Under the pieces are notes generated by a model, which searched no databases, was not told the DNA's origin, and saw only the letters and a program-made list of their open reading frames with translations. A stretch of DNA of 64,000 nt, taken from a bacterium (GTDB taxonomy: Bacteria > CLD3 > SB21). The stretch lies in NCBI GenBank assembly GCA_013360215.1, contig JABWCP010000017.1, positions 1 through 64,000 of the forward strand. The letters run 5' to 3'. The position numbers and the translations under genes were made by a program. Shown piece after piece: positions 19,683 through 27,042 of this stretch; the first letter of the stretch is position 1, and each line of letters begins with the position of its first letter.

Positions 19683-20270
19683 ATGGCAAAGAAAAAATCA
19701 GCGCCAAAAAAAGCGGCTAAAAAAGTCGTAAAAAAAGCAGTCAAAAAAGTAGCTAAGGCTGCACCAAAAAAATCAACGAAGAAAGTTGCTAAAAAAGCAG
19801 CCGGAGTCAAAAAGCAACAGTTAACCACGGATCAATTGCACGCCAAGGTATTGGGTAAAGTAGAGACATATATCAAACGTATCTATGGTAAGAGCTATGA
19901 AAAACACGATGACGGGCGATTCCTCGTATTTGAGGGCTCTACGGTTGTTCAAACGGTCTTGCGTCCGTGGCACGCCGGTGATATTGTCGTCGAATCATTT
20001 GCTTATGTGGTTCAGGATGCGCGTTTAACGGACGAACTGATGAAGTTTTTGTTGCGTGAAAATGCGACATTACACTTCGGTTCATTTGGATTGTCATTTG
20101 ACGGAACGATTATATTCGGTCACTCGCTGGCCGGCGCCAATCTGGATGAAAACGAATTTTCCGCTTCGATCAAATCCGTAGCACGTATTGCGGATCACTA
20201 TGATAATAAAATCGTCGAAATGGCCGGCGGTATGACTGCACGTGAAGCAATGAAAAAAGGCATCATGTGA
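19683..20270 (+). CDS. Histone-H1-like tail fused to YbjN/type III chaperone-like domain
   Basis: A 195-aa protein in two parts. Residues 1-42 are almost only lysine, alanine, valine and proline, with KKAAKK and KKVAKK repeats as in bacterial histone H1-like DNA-binding tails. Residues 48-195 form an alpha/beta domain (KVLGKVETYIKRIYG, GRFLVFEGSTVVQTVLRPW, LLRENATLHFGSFGLSFDGTI) that resembles the YbjN/type III secretion chaperone fold, in which a small cytosolic dimer binds other proteins. The pairing suggests a DNA- or RNA-associated adaptor. Domain assignment is by eye. It is followed by its own terminator and so is probably a single-gene unit. Confidence 0.65.
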   Translation: MAKKKSAPKKAAKKVVKKAVKKVAKAAPKKSTKKVAKKAAGVKKQQLTTDQLHAKVLGKVETYIKRIYGKSYEKHDDGRFLVFEGSTVVQTVLRPWHAGDIVVESFAYVVQDARLTDELMKFLLRENATLHFGSFGLSFDGTIIFGHSLAGANLDENEFSASIKSVARIADHYDNKIVEMAGGMTAREAMKKGIM

Positions 20271-20295
20271 TCTGAAATAAAATATTACGTTGAAA

Positions 20296-20327
20296 AAAAC
20301 CAGCGTCTCCGGCGCTGGTTTTGATTT
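20296..20327 (+). terminator. Terminator after the histone-tail gene
   Basis: AAAACCAGCG (20296-20305) pairs with CGCTGGTTTT (20313-20322), loop of 7 bases, followed by GATTTTTA. It lies just upstream of the thioesterase start. Confidence 0.85.
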
Positions 20328-20348
20328 TTATATATCAGGGGATACTTT

Positions 20349-20849
20349 ATGAATTTGTGGATTCGTATGTTGCGTGTTTTTTGGAAATCTTTTTTTTGCA
20401 AAAAGAAAATAGGTCTTTTCGACGAAAGCCGGTTGAGTTTTAGAGTGTGGCCACATGACTGCGACATCAATATGCACCTCAATAACGGGCGCTACCTTAC
20501 ACTCATGGACCTTGGGCGTACGTATCTGATGGCGGAAATGCAAATGCTCTGGAAATTACCCAAAAGAAAATGGTTTCCTGTACTAGGCGGAGTGGAAATC
20601 CAGTTTCTGAAATCAATAGATCCTTTTCAAAAATTTGATATTGCGACACACGTTCTCACTTGGGATGCCAAATGGATTTATGTGGAACAGCGTTTCGAAA
20701 GAAACGGGGTAGTTTTGGCTAAAGCCCATCTGCGTGCATTATTTCTAGGTCCGCAAGGCCGTGTTGCTACGGATGCCATAATTGCTTTAGCGGAATTAGG
20801 TTCTGTCGAAGCGCCTTTGCATCCAGTTTTACAAAAATGGAAAGATTAA
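20349..20849 (+). CDS. Hot-dog fold acyl-CoA thioesterase-like protein
   Basis: A 166-aa protein of the 4HBT/THEM6-like hot-dog group. The diagnostic segment is FRVWPHDCDINMHLNNGRYL (about residues 34-53), in which an Asp and the HxNN stretch precede the long central helix (LTLMDLGRTYLMAEM). Such enzymes hydrolyse acyl-CoA or acyl-carrier thioesters; the substrate cannot be predicted. The N-terminal 15 residues are hydrophobic and aromatic (LWIRMLRVFWKSFF), perhaps for membrane contact. Confidence 0.75.
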   Translation: MNLWIRMLRVFWKSFFCKKKIGLFDESRLSFRVWPHDCDINMHLNNGRYLTLMDLGRTYLMAEMQMLWKLPKRKWFPVLGGVEIQFLKSIDPFQKFDIATHVLTWDAKWIYVEQRFERNGVVLAKAHLRALFLGPQGRVATDAIIALAELGSVEAPLHPVLQKWKD

Positions 20850-20955
20850 ATTATTAATTTATCGAAATTGTACTTGCAAAAATTGTAACTATTTCTATCG
20901 CCGTACTAAGCCTCCTAATTCCTATCTAAACGCTTCAAATTAAGCGATATGACGT

Positions 20956-21015
20956 CTTGTCAATTAGACAAGCGACACGGTGTCTTTTTGTCACTAAATT
21001 CACTTTATATGACAA
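20956..21015 (+). promoter_or_regulatory. TTGTC/GACAA half-site cluster upstream of dnaK
   Basis: The 295-base gap before dnaK holds four copies of one pentamer: TTGTC at 20957-20961, inverted GACAA at 20967-20971, TTGTC at 20988-20992 and inverted GACAA at 21011-21015. They form two dyads (CTTGTC, 5 nt, GACAAG; and TTGTCA, 16 nt, TGACAA). Between them GACA (20974-20977) and TGTC (20981-20984) form a small hairpin followed by five T, which may be the weak terminator of the thioesterase gene. No CIRCE element is present. I see no confident -35/-10 pair. Confidence 0.45.
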
Positions 21016-21144
21016 TTTTTCAGTAGATTTAATCGTAAGTTATTTAAAATCAATATTAAAATTAGCGGCACAAGCTTTGCTAAATTAATGGCAGGTAAAA
21101 AAGTTTACTTAAAATAAACATTTGAAAATAAAAGGAGTAATGGT

Positions 21145-23061
21145 ATGGCAAAGGGTAAAGTAATCGGAATCGATCTCGGAACAACGAATTCATGTGTTTC
21201 GATTATGGAAGGCGGTCAACCGGTTGTCATTGCAAATTCTGAAGGTGGTCGTACAACGCCGTCGGTTGTGGGTTTTACCAAAAACGGTGAGCGTTTGATC
21301 GGTAATCCGGCCAAACGTCAATCCATCACCAATCCCAAAAATACGATTTTTTCGATCAAACGTTTTATGGGTCGTCGTTATGACGAAGTAACCAGTGAGC
21401 GTGGACGTGTACCTTACGAAGTGACAGCCGGCGATAATAATACGGCACGTGTCAAAGTAGCGGATATTATGTATTCACCGCCGGAAATTTCGGCTATGGT
21501 GCTTCAAAAAATGAAACAAACTGCGGAAGACTATCTCGGTCAGACGGTAACGGATGCCGTTATTACCGTGCCGGCTTATTTTAATGATGCGCAACGTCAG
21601 GCGACAAAAGATGCCGGAAAAATCGCAGGCCTCAATGTATTGCGTATTCTCAATGAACCTACAGCCGCGGCGTTGGCCTACGGTCTGGATAAGAAGAAAA
21701 ACGAAAAAATAGCCGTCTATGATCTTGGTGGCGGTACATTTGATATTTCCATTCTCGAAATCGGCGACGGTGTTTTCGAAGTATTGGCGACCAACGGTGA
21801 CACCCATCTTGGCGGCGATGATTTTGATGATCTGATCATGAATTATCTTGCGGACGAATTTAAGAAAAATGAAGGCATAGATCTTCGCAAAGATCCGATG
21901 GCTTTGCAACGCCTCAAAGATGCGGCTGAAAAAGCTAAAATTGAGTTGTCGAGCTCTCAGCAGACGCAGATCAATCTGCCGTACATCACGGCCGTAGACA
22001 GCGTGCCGAAGCATTTGGACATCACATTGACACGTTCCAAATTTGAACAAATTTGCGATTCGTTGATTCAACGTACCGTCAAACCGGTCGAGCAGGCGAT
22101 GAAAGATGCCGGTTTGCAATATGCGCAGATTGATGAGGTTATTCTCGTCGGCGGTTCGACGCGTATTCCCAAAATCCAGCAGCTTGTGCAAGACCTTTTC
22201 AAACGCGAACCGCACAAGGGTGTTAACCCGGATGAAGTGGTCGCCGTCGGTGCGGCTATTCAGGGTGCCGTCCTTGCGGGCGAAGTCAAAGACGTATTGT
22301 TGCTTGATGTGACACCGCTTTCACTCGGTATTGAAACGTTGGGCGGGGTATTCACCGCGATGATTCCGCGCAACACGACAATCCCGACGAAGAAGAGCGA
22401 AATTTTTTCAACAGCGGCCGACAGTCAGACGGCGGTAACGATTCGCGTCGGTCAAGGCGAACGCCAAATGTTTGCCGATAACCGCGAACTGGGTCGGTTT
22501 GAACTGATGGGCATTCCGCCTGCGCCGCGCGGTGTACCGCAGATCGAAGTGACATTTGATATTGATGCCAATGGTATCTTGCACGTAACGGCCAAAGATA
22601 AAGCGACCAATAAAGAGCAGCAAATTCGTATCGAATCGTCGTCCGGTCTTAACAAAGACGAGATTGATCGTATGGTCAATCAAGCGCAGGAACATGCCGA
22701 AGAAGACAAAAAACGTCGTGAAAAAATCGATACCAAAAATCAGGCTGAAAGCTTGGCGTATCAGACGGAAAAAAATATCAAAGAATTCGGAGATAAAGTC
22801 GATGCGGACAGCAAATCACGCTTAGAGGGTGAAATGCAAAAACTGAAAGACGCCATCGCTACGGATAACACCGACACGATGAAATCGGCCATGGAGTCGC
22901 TCAGTGCGATTTGGAATGAAGTGTCTTCTAAAATGTATCAGGCAGGTGCCGGTGCTCAGGGCGCGACCGGTGCCGGTCCGACAGACGGTGGTGCGCAACA
23001 GCAGAGTGGCCAAAAAGTCGAAGAGGCCGATTATGAAGTGGTGGATGAAAATAAGAAGTAA
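21145..23061 (+). CDS. dnaK: Chaperone protein DnaK (Hsp70)
   Basis: A 638-aa DnaK. The ATPase domain opens with [17 protein letters not shown] and contains [15 protein letters not shown] and [19 protein letters not shown]. The interdomain linker is [19 protein letters not shown]; the substrate-binding domain and helical lid follow, and the C-terminus [13 protein letters not shown] has the EEVD-like ending of bacterial DnaK. A good AAAGGAG precedes ATG 21145. It is the first gene of a run of chaperone and protease genes; grpE and a full-length dnaJ are not adjacent. Confidence 0.98.
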   Translation: MAKGKVIGIDLGTTNSCVSIMEGGQPVVIANSEGGRTTPSVVGFTKNGERLIGNPAKRQSITNPKNTIFSIKRFMGRRYDEVTSERGRVPYEVTAGDNNTARVKVADIMYSPPEISAMVLQKMKQTAEDYLGQTVTDAVITVPAYFNDAQRQATKDAGKIAGLNVLRILNEPTAAALAYGLDKKKNEKIAVYDLGGGTFDISILEIGDGVFEVLATNGDTHLGGDDFDDLIMNYLADEFKKNEGIDLRKDPMALQRLKDAAEKAKIELSSSQQTQINLPYITAVDSVPKHLDITLTRSKFEQICDSLIQRTVKPVEQAMKDAGLQYAQIDEVILVGGSTRIPKIQQLVQDLFKREPHKGVNPDEVVAVGAAIQGAVLAGEVKDVLLLDVTPLSLGIETLGGVFTAMIPRNTTIPTKKSEIFSTAADSQTAVTIRVGQGERQMFADNRELGRFELMGIPPAPRGVPQIEVTFDIDANGILHVTAKDKATNKEQQIRIESSSGLNKDEIDRMVNQAQEHAEEDKKRREKIDTKNQAESLAYQTEKNIKEFGDKVDADSKSRLEGEMQKLKDAIATDNTDTMKSAMESLSAIWNEVSSKMYQAGAGAQGATGAGPTDGGAQQQSGQKVEEADYEVVDENKK

Positions 23062-23084
23062 CCAGTTTAGTAAATGAATTTAAA

Positions 23085-23231
23085 ATGAATAATATATCAT
23101 ACGATATTGCTAAAAAAATAAAAGAGATAGACACGCAGTCAAAAAATTTGTTCGCTGAAAAATCCAAATTAGACTTGGTATTATCTGAGCCGAACTTATT
23201 TAATTTTTTAACCAAAAAGTTTTTTGAGTGA
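23085..23231 (+). CDS. Possible 48-aa small protein between dnaK and fmdB
   Basis: An ATG-initiated frame of 48 codons fills the gap after dnaK and stops three bases before the next ATG (TGA 23229-23231, next start 23235). The product (MNNISYDIAKKIKEIDTQS..., ending LTKKFFE) is a charged, helix-prone peptide of no known family. No convincing ribosome-binding site is visible; it may be translationally linked to dnaK or be chance. The tight spacing to the zinc-ribbon gene is the main argument for it. Confidence 0.3.
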   Translation: MNNISYDIAKKIKEIDTQSKNLFAEKSKLDLVLSEPNLFNFLTKKFFE

Positions 23232-23234
23232 AAA

Positions 23235-23453
23235 ATGCCGACATACGATTATAAATGCAAAAACGGCCATGTTTTCGAAGAATTTCATGGTATCAATGAT
23301 AGCCCCGAGACGGTTTGCCCGCAATGCGGACAACCGGCAGTGAAAGAAATTGGCGCCGGTTCAGGCCTGATGTTCAAAGGTTCCGGGTTCTACATTACCG
23401 ACTATAAAAAGAACAGCGGCTCGGACAGCGGATCAAAATCGGGCAAAGAGTAA
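23235..23453 (+). CDS. FmdB-family zinc-ribbon protein
   Basis: A 72-aa protein with the FmdB/CxxC_CxxC regulatory-protein signature: MPTYDYKCKNGHVFEE, then CPQCGQPAVKEIG, with a C-x4-H/C-x2-C type metal ribbon. The tail is serine/glycine/lysine-rich (GSDSGSKSGKE). FmdB proteins are small putative transcriptional or protein-binding factors whose biochemical role is not settled. Here it sits between dnaK and htpX, which suggests a stress-linked role by context only. Confidence 0.88.
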   Translation: MPTYDYKCKNGHVFEEFHGINDSPETVCPQCGQPAVKEIGAGSGLMFKGSGFYITDYKKNSGSDSGSKSGKE

Positions 23454-23467
23454 CGATTTTTTAATAA

Positions 23468-23569
23468 GCACTTAGGCATCCGTAAAAACTCATGCCAAAG
23501 TGCAGTTGAAATCATTTACCGGCGTGGGTTTACGGACGACGGTGCAACTAAAATGACAGGTGAAAACCT
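23468..23569 (+). promoter_or_regulatory. Structured htpX leader (pseudoknot candidate and SD hairpin)
   Basis: GCACTTAGGCAT (23468-23479) pairs with ATGCCAAAGTGC (23492-23503), 11 of 12 positions, with a 12-base loop. The loop bases CCGTAAA (23480-23486) are exactly complementary to TTTACGG (23529-23535) downstream, so an H-type pseudoknot can form. Just before the start codon AGGT-GAAA-ACCT (23558-23569) makes a 4-bp hairpin with a GNRA tetraloop that contains the AGGTG ribosome-binding site. No U tract follows the large hairpin, so it is not a standard terminator. Confidence 0.5.
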
Positions 23570-24457
23570 ATGAAAATCCTGAACACGTTCAAAACGATGT
23601 TCTTCCTCACGACACTCGTTCTGCTTTTTGGTTTTATCGGCATGATGATCGGCGGTAAAAGCGGAATGATCATTGCCTTGATTTTGGCGGGGTTGATGAA
23701 TTTTGTAACGTATTGGTTCAGTGATAAGATCGTACTCAGCATGTATGGTGCTAAAGAAGTGCAGTACGCCGATCAACCCAAGTTGTATAGCATGGTACAA
23801 AACCTTGCCCAGCGTGCCGGTTTACCGATGCCGCGCGTGTACATCATTCCTACCGATACGCCCAATGCTTTTGCTACGGGGCGCGATCCCCAGCACGGTG
23901 CCGTAGCGGTGACCGAAGGTATTATGGCCCGTTTGAGTGATGATGAAATGGAAGGTGTTATTGCGCACGAACTCGGTCACATCAAAAACCGGGATATTCT
24001 GATCAGTACCATCGTGGCGACGATCGCAGGAGCTATTTCCTCCTTGGCCAGTATGGCCCAATGGGCGGCTATTTTCGGCGGGTTTAACCGTTCCGATGAC
24101 GAAGATAATGGCGGCGGCGGTAATATCGTGAGTGCTATGATCATAGCCATAGTGGCTCCGATCGCAGCGATGCTGATACAATTAGCCATTTCGCGTTCGC
24201 GCGAATTTTTAGCCGATCAGGCCGGTGCTGAAATATCCGGTAAACCGATGGGTTTGGCTAATGCCCTGATTAAACTGGAGCAGACCAATCTGCGTCTGCC
24301 CATGGACGCCAATCAGGCTACCGCGCATTTGTTTATTGTAAGTCCGCTTTCGGGCAAAGGGTTTGTTAATTTGTTTCGCACGCACCCGACGACCGAGGAG
24401 CGTGTTGCCAAACTCAAACAATGGGAAGAACAGCAGTACGGACTTATTACCCGTTAA
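23570..24457 (+). CDS. htpX: Membrane zinc metalloprotease HtpX
   Basis: A 295-aa M48B peptidase. Two N-terminal transmembrane helices (about residues 8-28 and 32-52) are followed by the cytosolic protease domain with the zinc motif HELGH (133-137, then IKNRD) and two more hydrophobic segments (about 144-165 and 183-205). The third zinc ligand is expected in [10 protein letters not shown]. HtpX degrades damaged inner-membrane proteins and overlaps in function with FtsH, encoded 6 kb away in the same island. Confidence 0.95.
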   Translation: MKILNTFKTMFFLTTLVLLFGFIGMMIGGKSGMIIALILAGLMNFVTYWFSDKIVLSMYGAKEVQYADQPKLYSMVQNLAQRAGLPMPRVYIIPTDTPNAFATGRDPQHGAVAVTEGIMARLSDDEMEGVIAHELGHIKNRDILISTIVATIAGAISSLASMAQWAAIFGGFNRSDDEDNGGGGNIVSAMIIAIVAPIAAMLIQLAISRSREFLADQAGAEISGKPMGLANALIKLEQTNLRLPMDANQATAHLFIVSPLSGKGFVNLFRTHPTTEERVAKLKQWEEQQYGLITR

Positions 24458-24466
24458 TGCGTAACG

Positions 24467-25333
24467 ATGAAAGATTATTATAAAATACTCGGTGTGCCGG
24501 AATCGGCTTCGTCGGAGGATATTAAAGCGGCGTATAAAAATCTCGCCAAAAAATATCATCCGGACCGCAATCCGGGCAATAAGCAATCCGAGGAGAAATT
24601 TAAGGAGATGTCCGAGGCGTATAATATTTTAAGCGATGTCAAAAAACGTAAAGAATATGATACGATGCGGCGTTTTGGCGGCCAGGGCAGCGGCTTTTCG
24701 GGAAGCGATAATTTTGACCTGAATGATTTCATGCGCAATTTCGGATTTAGCGGACAGAACGCTTCTTTTCGAAGTTCAGGCGGTTTTTCGGATTTATTTG
24801 ATGAAATGTTCTTTGGAAAAGGCGGCGCGCATACTTCAGAGGCGGACCAGCGGGTTGAATTGACCATTACATTTGAAAAATCAATTCAGGGCGGTGAAGT
24901 GGATTTTACGTTACGGCAACATGGTAACCAAAATTTACGCGTTAAAATCCCCGCGGGCATACAGGACGGCGAGGTGTTGCGAATTCAAAATCCGAATATC
25001 GGTTCAATTAACCTGACGATTCGCGTGCAGCCGGATAAAGCATTTACTCGCAAAGGAATTGATATTTATGCGGATGTGCAGGCCAATCTTGCGCAGCTGA
25101 TGCTTGGGAGCAGCGTACGTGTACACACCGTATATGGCAATGCGATCGATGTCAAAATACAGCCCGGCACACAACCCGGTACGATATTAAAGCTTTCCGG
25201 TTTTGGTGTTAAAACTTCGCGCAATCATGGCGATATGTATGTTACGATCAAAACAAAAATCCCGGGACATTTGAACAAACATCAAAAGGAGCTTTTTGAA
25301 AATTTTGCTAAGAGTTTGGATTTAAAGTGGTAA
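24467..25333 (+). CDS. cbpA: DnaJ-family co-chaperone (CbpA-like)
   Basis: A 288-aa class-B J protein. Residues 1-65 are the J domain, with the essential HPD at 31-33 ([10 protein letters not shown]). A Gly/Phe-rich linker ([25 protein letters not shown]) follows, then the two C-terminal substrate-binding beta domains ([16 protein letters not shown]... [11 protein letters not shown]) and a dimerisation end. The cysteine-rich zinc domain of classical DnaJ is absent. It starts 9 bases after htpX, so the two are co-transcribed. It should stimulate DnaK ATPase activity. Confidence 0.92.
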   Translation: MKDYYKILGVPESASSEDIKAAYKNLAKKYHPDRNPGNKQSEEKFKEMSEAYNILSDVKKRKEYDTMRRFGGQGSGFSGSDNFDLNDFMRNFGFSGQNASFRSSGGFSDLFDEMFFGKGGAHTSEADQRVELTITFEKSIQGGEVDFTLRQHGNQNLRVKIPAGIQDGEVLRIQNPNIGSINLTIRVQPDKAFTRKGIDIYADVQANLAQLMLGSSVRVHTVYGNAIDVKIQPGTQPGTILKLSGFGVKTSRNHGDMYVTIKTKIPGHLNKHQKELFENFAKSLDLKW

Positions 25334-25376
25334 CAATTTTCAGATTTTACATTGATTAAAAAAAATTAACAAAACT

Positions 25377-25426
25377 TTGACATGACGTTGTGCGTAAATA
25401 ATAATCGTAAACAACATCGCACAACG
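25377..25426 (+). promoter_or_regulatory. degP promoter with flanking 9-bp inverted repeat
   Basis: TTGACA (25377-25382), a 17-base spacer and AATAAT (25400-25405) form a near-consensus sigma-70 promoter. CGTTGTGCG (25386-25394) lies in the spacer and its exact reverse complement CGCACAACG (25418-25426) lies near the expected start site; centre-to-centre distance is 32 bases, about three helical turns. The arms bracket the -10 box as a repressor operator would. Confidence 0.6.
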
Positions 25427-25442
25427 AATGGAGGTCTTAACC

Positions 25443-26966
25443 ATGGTTAGCACACGTTCATCAAAACTCATTGCTGGATTTTCCCTCATCATTATCGGTA
25501 TTGTCGCCGGCGTGATTTTGACGGCCAATTTCAATTTTACGCATAAAGGCAAAGCATCGGCGGAATCCGAGCAACGCGCCAAACTGGAAGAAACGATGGC
25601 GACAATGAAGGATTTCAGTGAAGGATTTTCGGCCGTTGCAGAATACGTTACTCCGAGTGTTGTCACGGTCGAAACGGAAAAAACCGTTCGCGTAGATTCC
25701 CGTCAATTTAATCCGTTCGGTGATTTTTTTGGCGATAATGATCCCTTTCAACAGTTCTTTGGCGCTCCGCGCGGTGGACAACCCCAGGAACAAAAATTGA
25801 GTGGTCTCGGGTCGGGCGTTATCGTCAGTGAAGACGGATATGTCATTACCAACAATCACGTGATTGATAATACGGATAAGATCAAAGTTACCTTGTCCAA
25901 TGAAAAAACATACGAAGCCAAACTTATCGGAACGGATCCGCGCACGGATATAGCTATTCTCAAGATTGATGAAAAAGGGTTACCCGCTGTAAAGATTGCC
26001 GATTCGGATAAGATCAAAGTGGGCCAGTGGGCTGTCGCGATCGGCAATCCGTTTAGCAAACAGCTTAGCCATACGGTAACAGCCGGTATTGTCAGCGGTA
26101 TTGCGCGCTCGTCCATTAACTCGGATACCGACGTGGATTTTCTGCAAACCGATGCCGCAATCAATCCCGGTAATAGCGGCGGTGCTTTGGTGAATATGAC
26201 CGGAGAACTCATCGGTATCAATGCTGCGATTTTATCGAAAAGCGGTGGTTACGAAGGCATCGGTTTTGCGATTCCTTCGAACCTTGCTAAATCGGTAATG
26301 GATCAATTGATCAAAAATGGTAAAGTCGTTCGCGGATATGTCGGTGTACAAATGCAGGATATTTCCGAAGAGATGGCCAAAGCGCTGAGTTTGAAAGAAC
26401 CAAAAGGCGCCGTAGTGGCCGCGATCATGGAAGACAGCCCTGCAGAAAAAGCCGGTTTGCAGCAAGGCGATGTAATCACCAAAGTTAACGGCAAATCGGT
26501 TGAGAACAGTGCTGAAATTCGAAAAAATATCGTAAACAAAAACCCCGGAACATCGGTTGATCTCGGCGTTATACGTGATGGAAAAGATATGACGATCAAG
26601 GTTGTACTCGGCGAAGCACCGTCAGAACAACCCGTAGCGGCCAGTAAAGAAGAAAGTTCGACCGCAAAGAAAAATGCCGAAAGACTGGGTATGGGCATTG
26701 CCAACCTCAGTCGCGATTTGGCGCAGAAATACGGATTTAATGCCAAAGAAGGCGGCGTCGTGATCACATCGATTGACCAAAATGGTCCGGCATTCCGAGG
26801 CGGTCTGCGCGAAGGTGATGTTATCAAACGCGTAGGTCGTACGGATATCAAGTCCACTAAAGAATTTTCAGAAGCTGTAAACAAGATCAGTAAAGGTGAT
26901 ACCGCGTTGTTCCTCGTCAATCGCAAAGGAACTTCGATGTTTATCGCGTTTAATATACCGAATTAA
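25443..26966 (+). CDS. degP: Periplasmic serine protease DegP/HtrA family
   Basis: A 507-aa HtrA protease. ATG 25443 is chosen over the in-frame ATG 25428 because GGAGG (25430-25434) is correctly spaced before it. An N-terminal hydrophobic helix (residues 8-29) is a signal or membrane anchor. The trypsin-like triad is visible: His139 (TNNHVID), Asp169 (DPRTDIAIL), Ser245 (NPGNSGGAL). Two PDZ domains follow (GYVGVQMQDIS; GMGIANLSRDLAQKYG). A Q-loop-like segment contains the phenylalanine-rich NPFGDFFGDNDPFQQFFG. It degrades or refolds misfolded envelope proteins. A promoter lies directly upstream and a terminator downstream, so it is a separate unit. Confidence 0.95.
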   Translation: MVSTRSSKLIAGFSLIIIGIVAGVILTANFNFTHKGKASAESEQRAKLEETMATMKDFSEGFSAVAEYVTPSVVTVETEKTVRVDSRQFNPFGDFFGDNDPFQQFFGAPRGGQPQEQKLSGLGSGVIVSEDGYVITNNHVIDNTDKIKVTLSNEKTYEAKLIGTDPRTDIAILKIDEKGLPAVKIADSDKIKVGQWAVAIGNPFSKQLSHTVTAGIVSGIARSSINSDTDVDFLQTDAAINPGNSGGALVNMTGELIGINAAILSKSGGYEGIGFAIPSNLAKSVMDQLIKNGKVVRGYVGVQMQDISEEMAKALSLKEPKGAVVAAIMEDSPAEKAGLQQGDVITKVNGKSVENSAEIRKNIVNKNPGTSVDLGVIRDGKDMTIKVVLGEAPSEQPVAASKEESSTAKKNAERLGMGIANLSRDLAQKYGFNAKEGGVVITSIDQNGPAFRGGLREGDVIKRVGRTDIKSTKEFSEAVNKISKGDTALFLVNRKGTSMFIAFNIPN

Positions 26967-26990
26967 AAAATAAAATTTCCGATCTTAGAG

Positions 26991-27023
26991 AAAAGCATCA
27001 GGACTTTTCCTGATGCTTTTTTT
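26991..27023 (+). terminator. Terminator after degP
   Basis: AAAAGCATCAGGA (26991-27003) pairs with TCCTGATGCTTTT (27008-27020), a perfect 13-bp stem with a 4-base loop, running on to seven T. Confidence 0.95.
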
Positions 27024-27042
27024 CTAATCAACCAGGAAGGTT

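Noticed and set aside
20850-21144. CIRCE (HrcA operator) before dnaK
   Set aside because: The TTAGCACTC/GAGTGCTAA dyad is absent; only the TTGTC/GACAA half-sites were found.
21475-22215. 246-codon open frame on the minus strand inside dnaK
   Set aside because: It is antisense to a clearly real DnaK frame; its product is arginine/phenylalanine-rich without family features, as shadow frames are.
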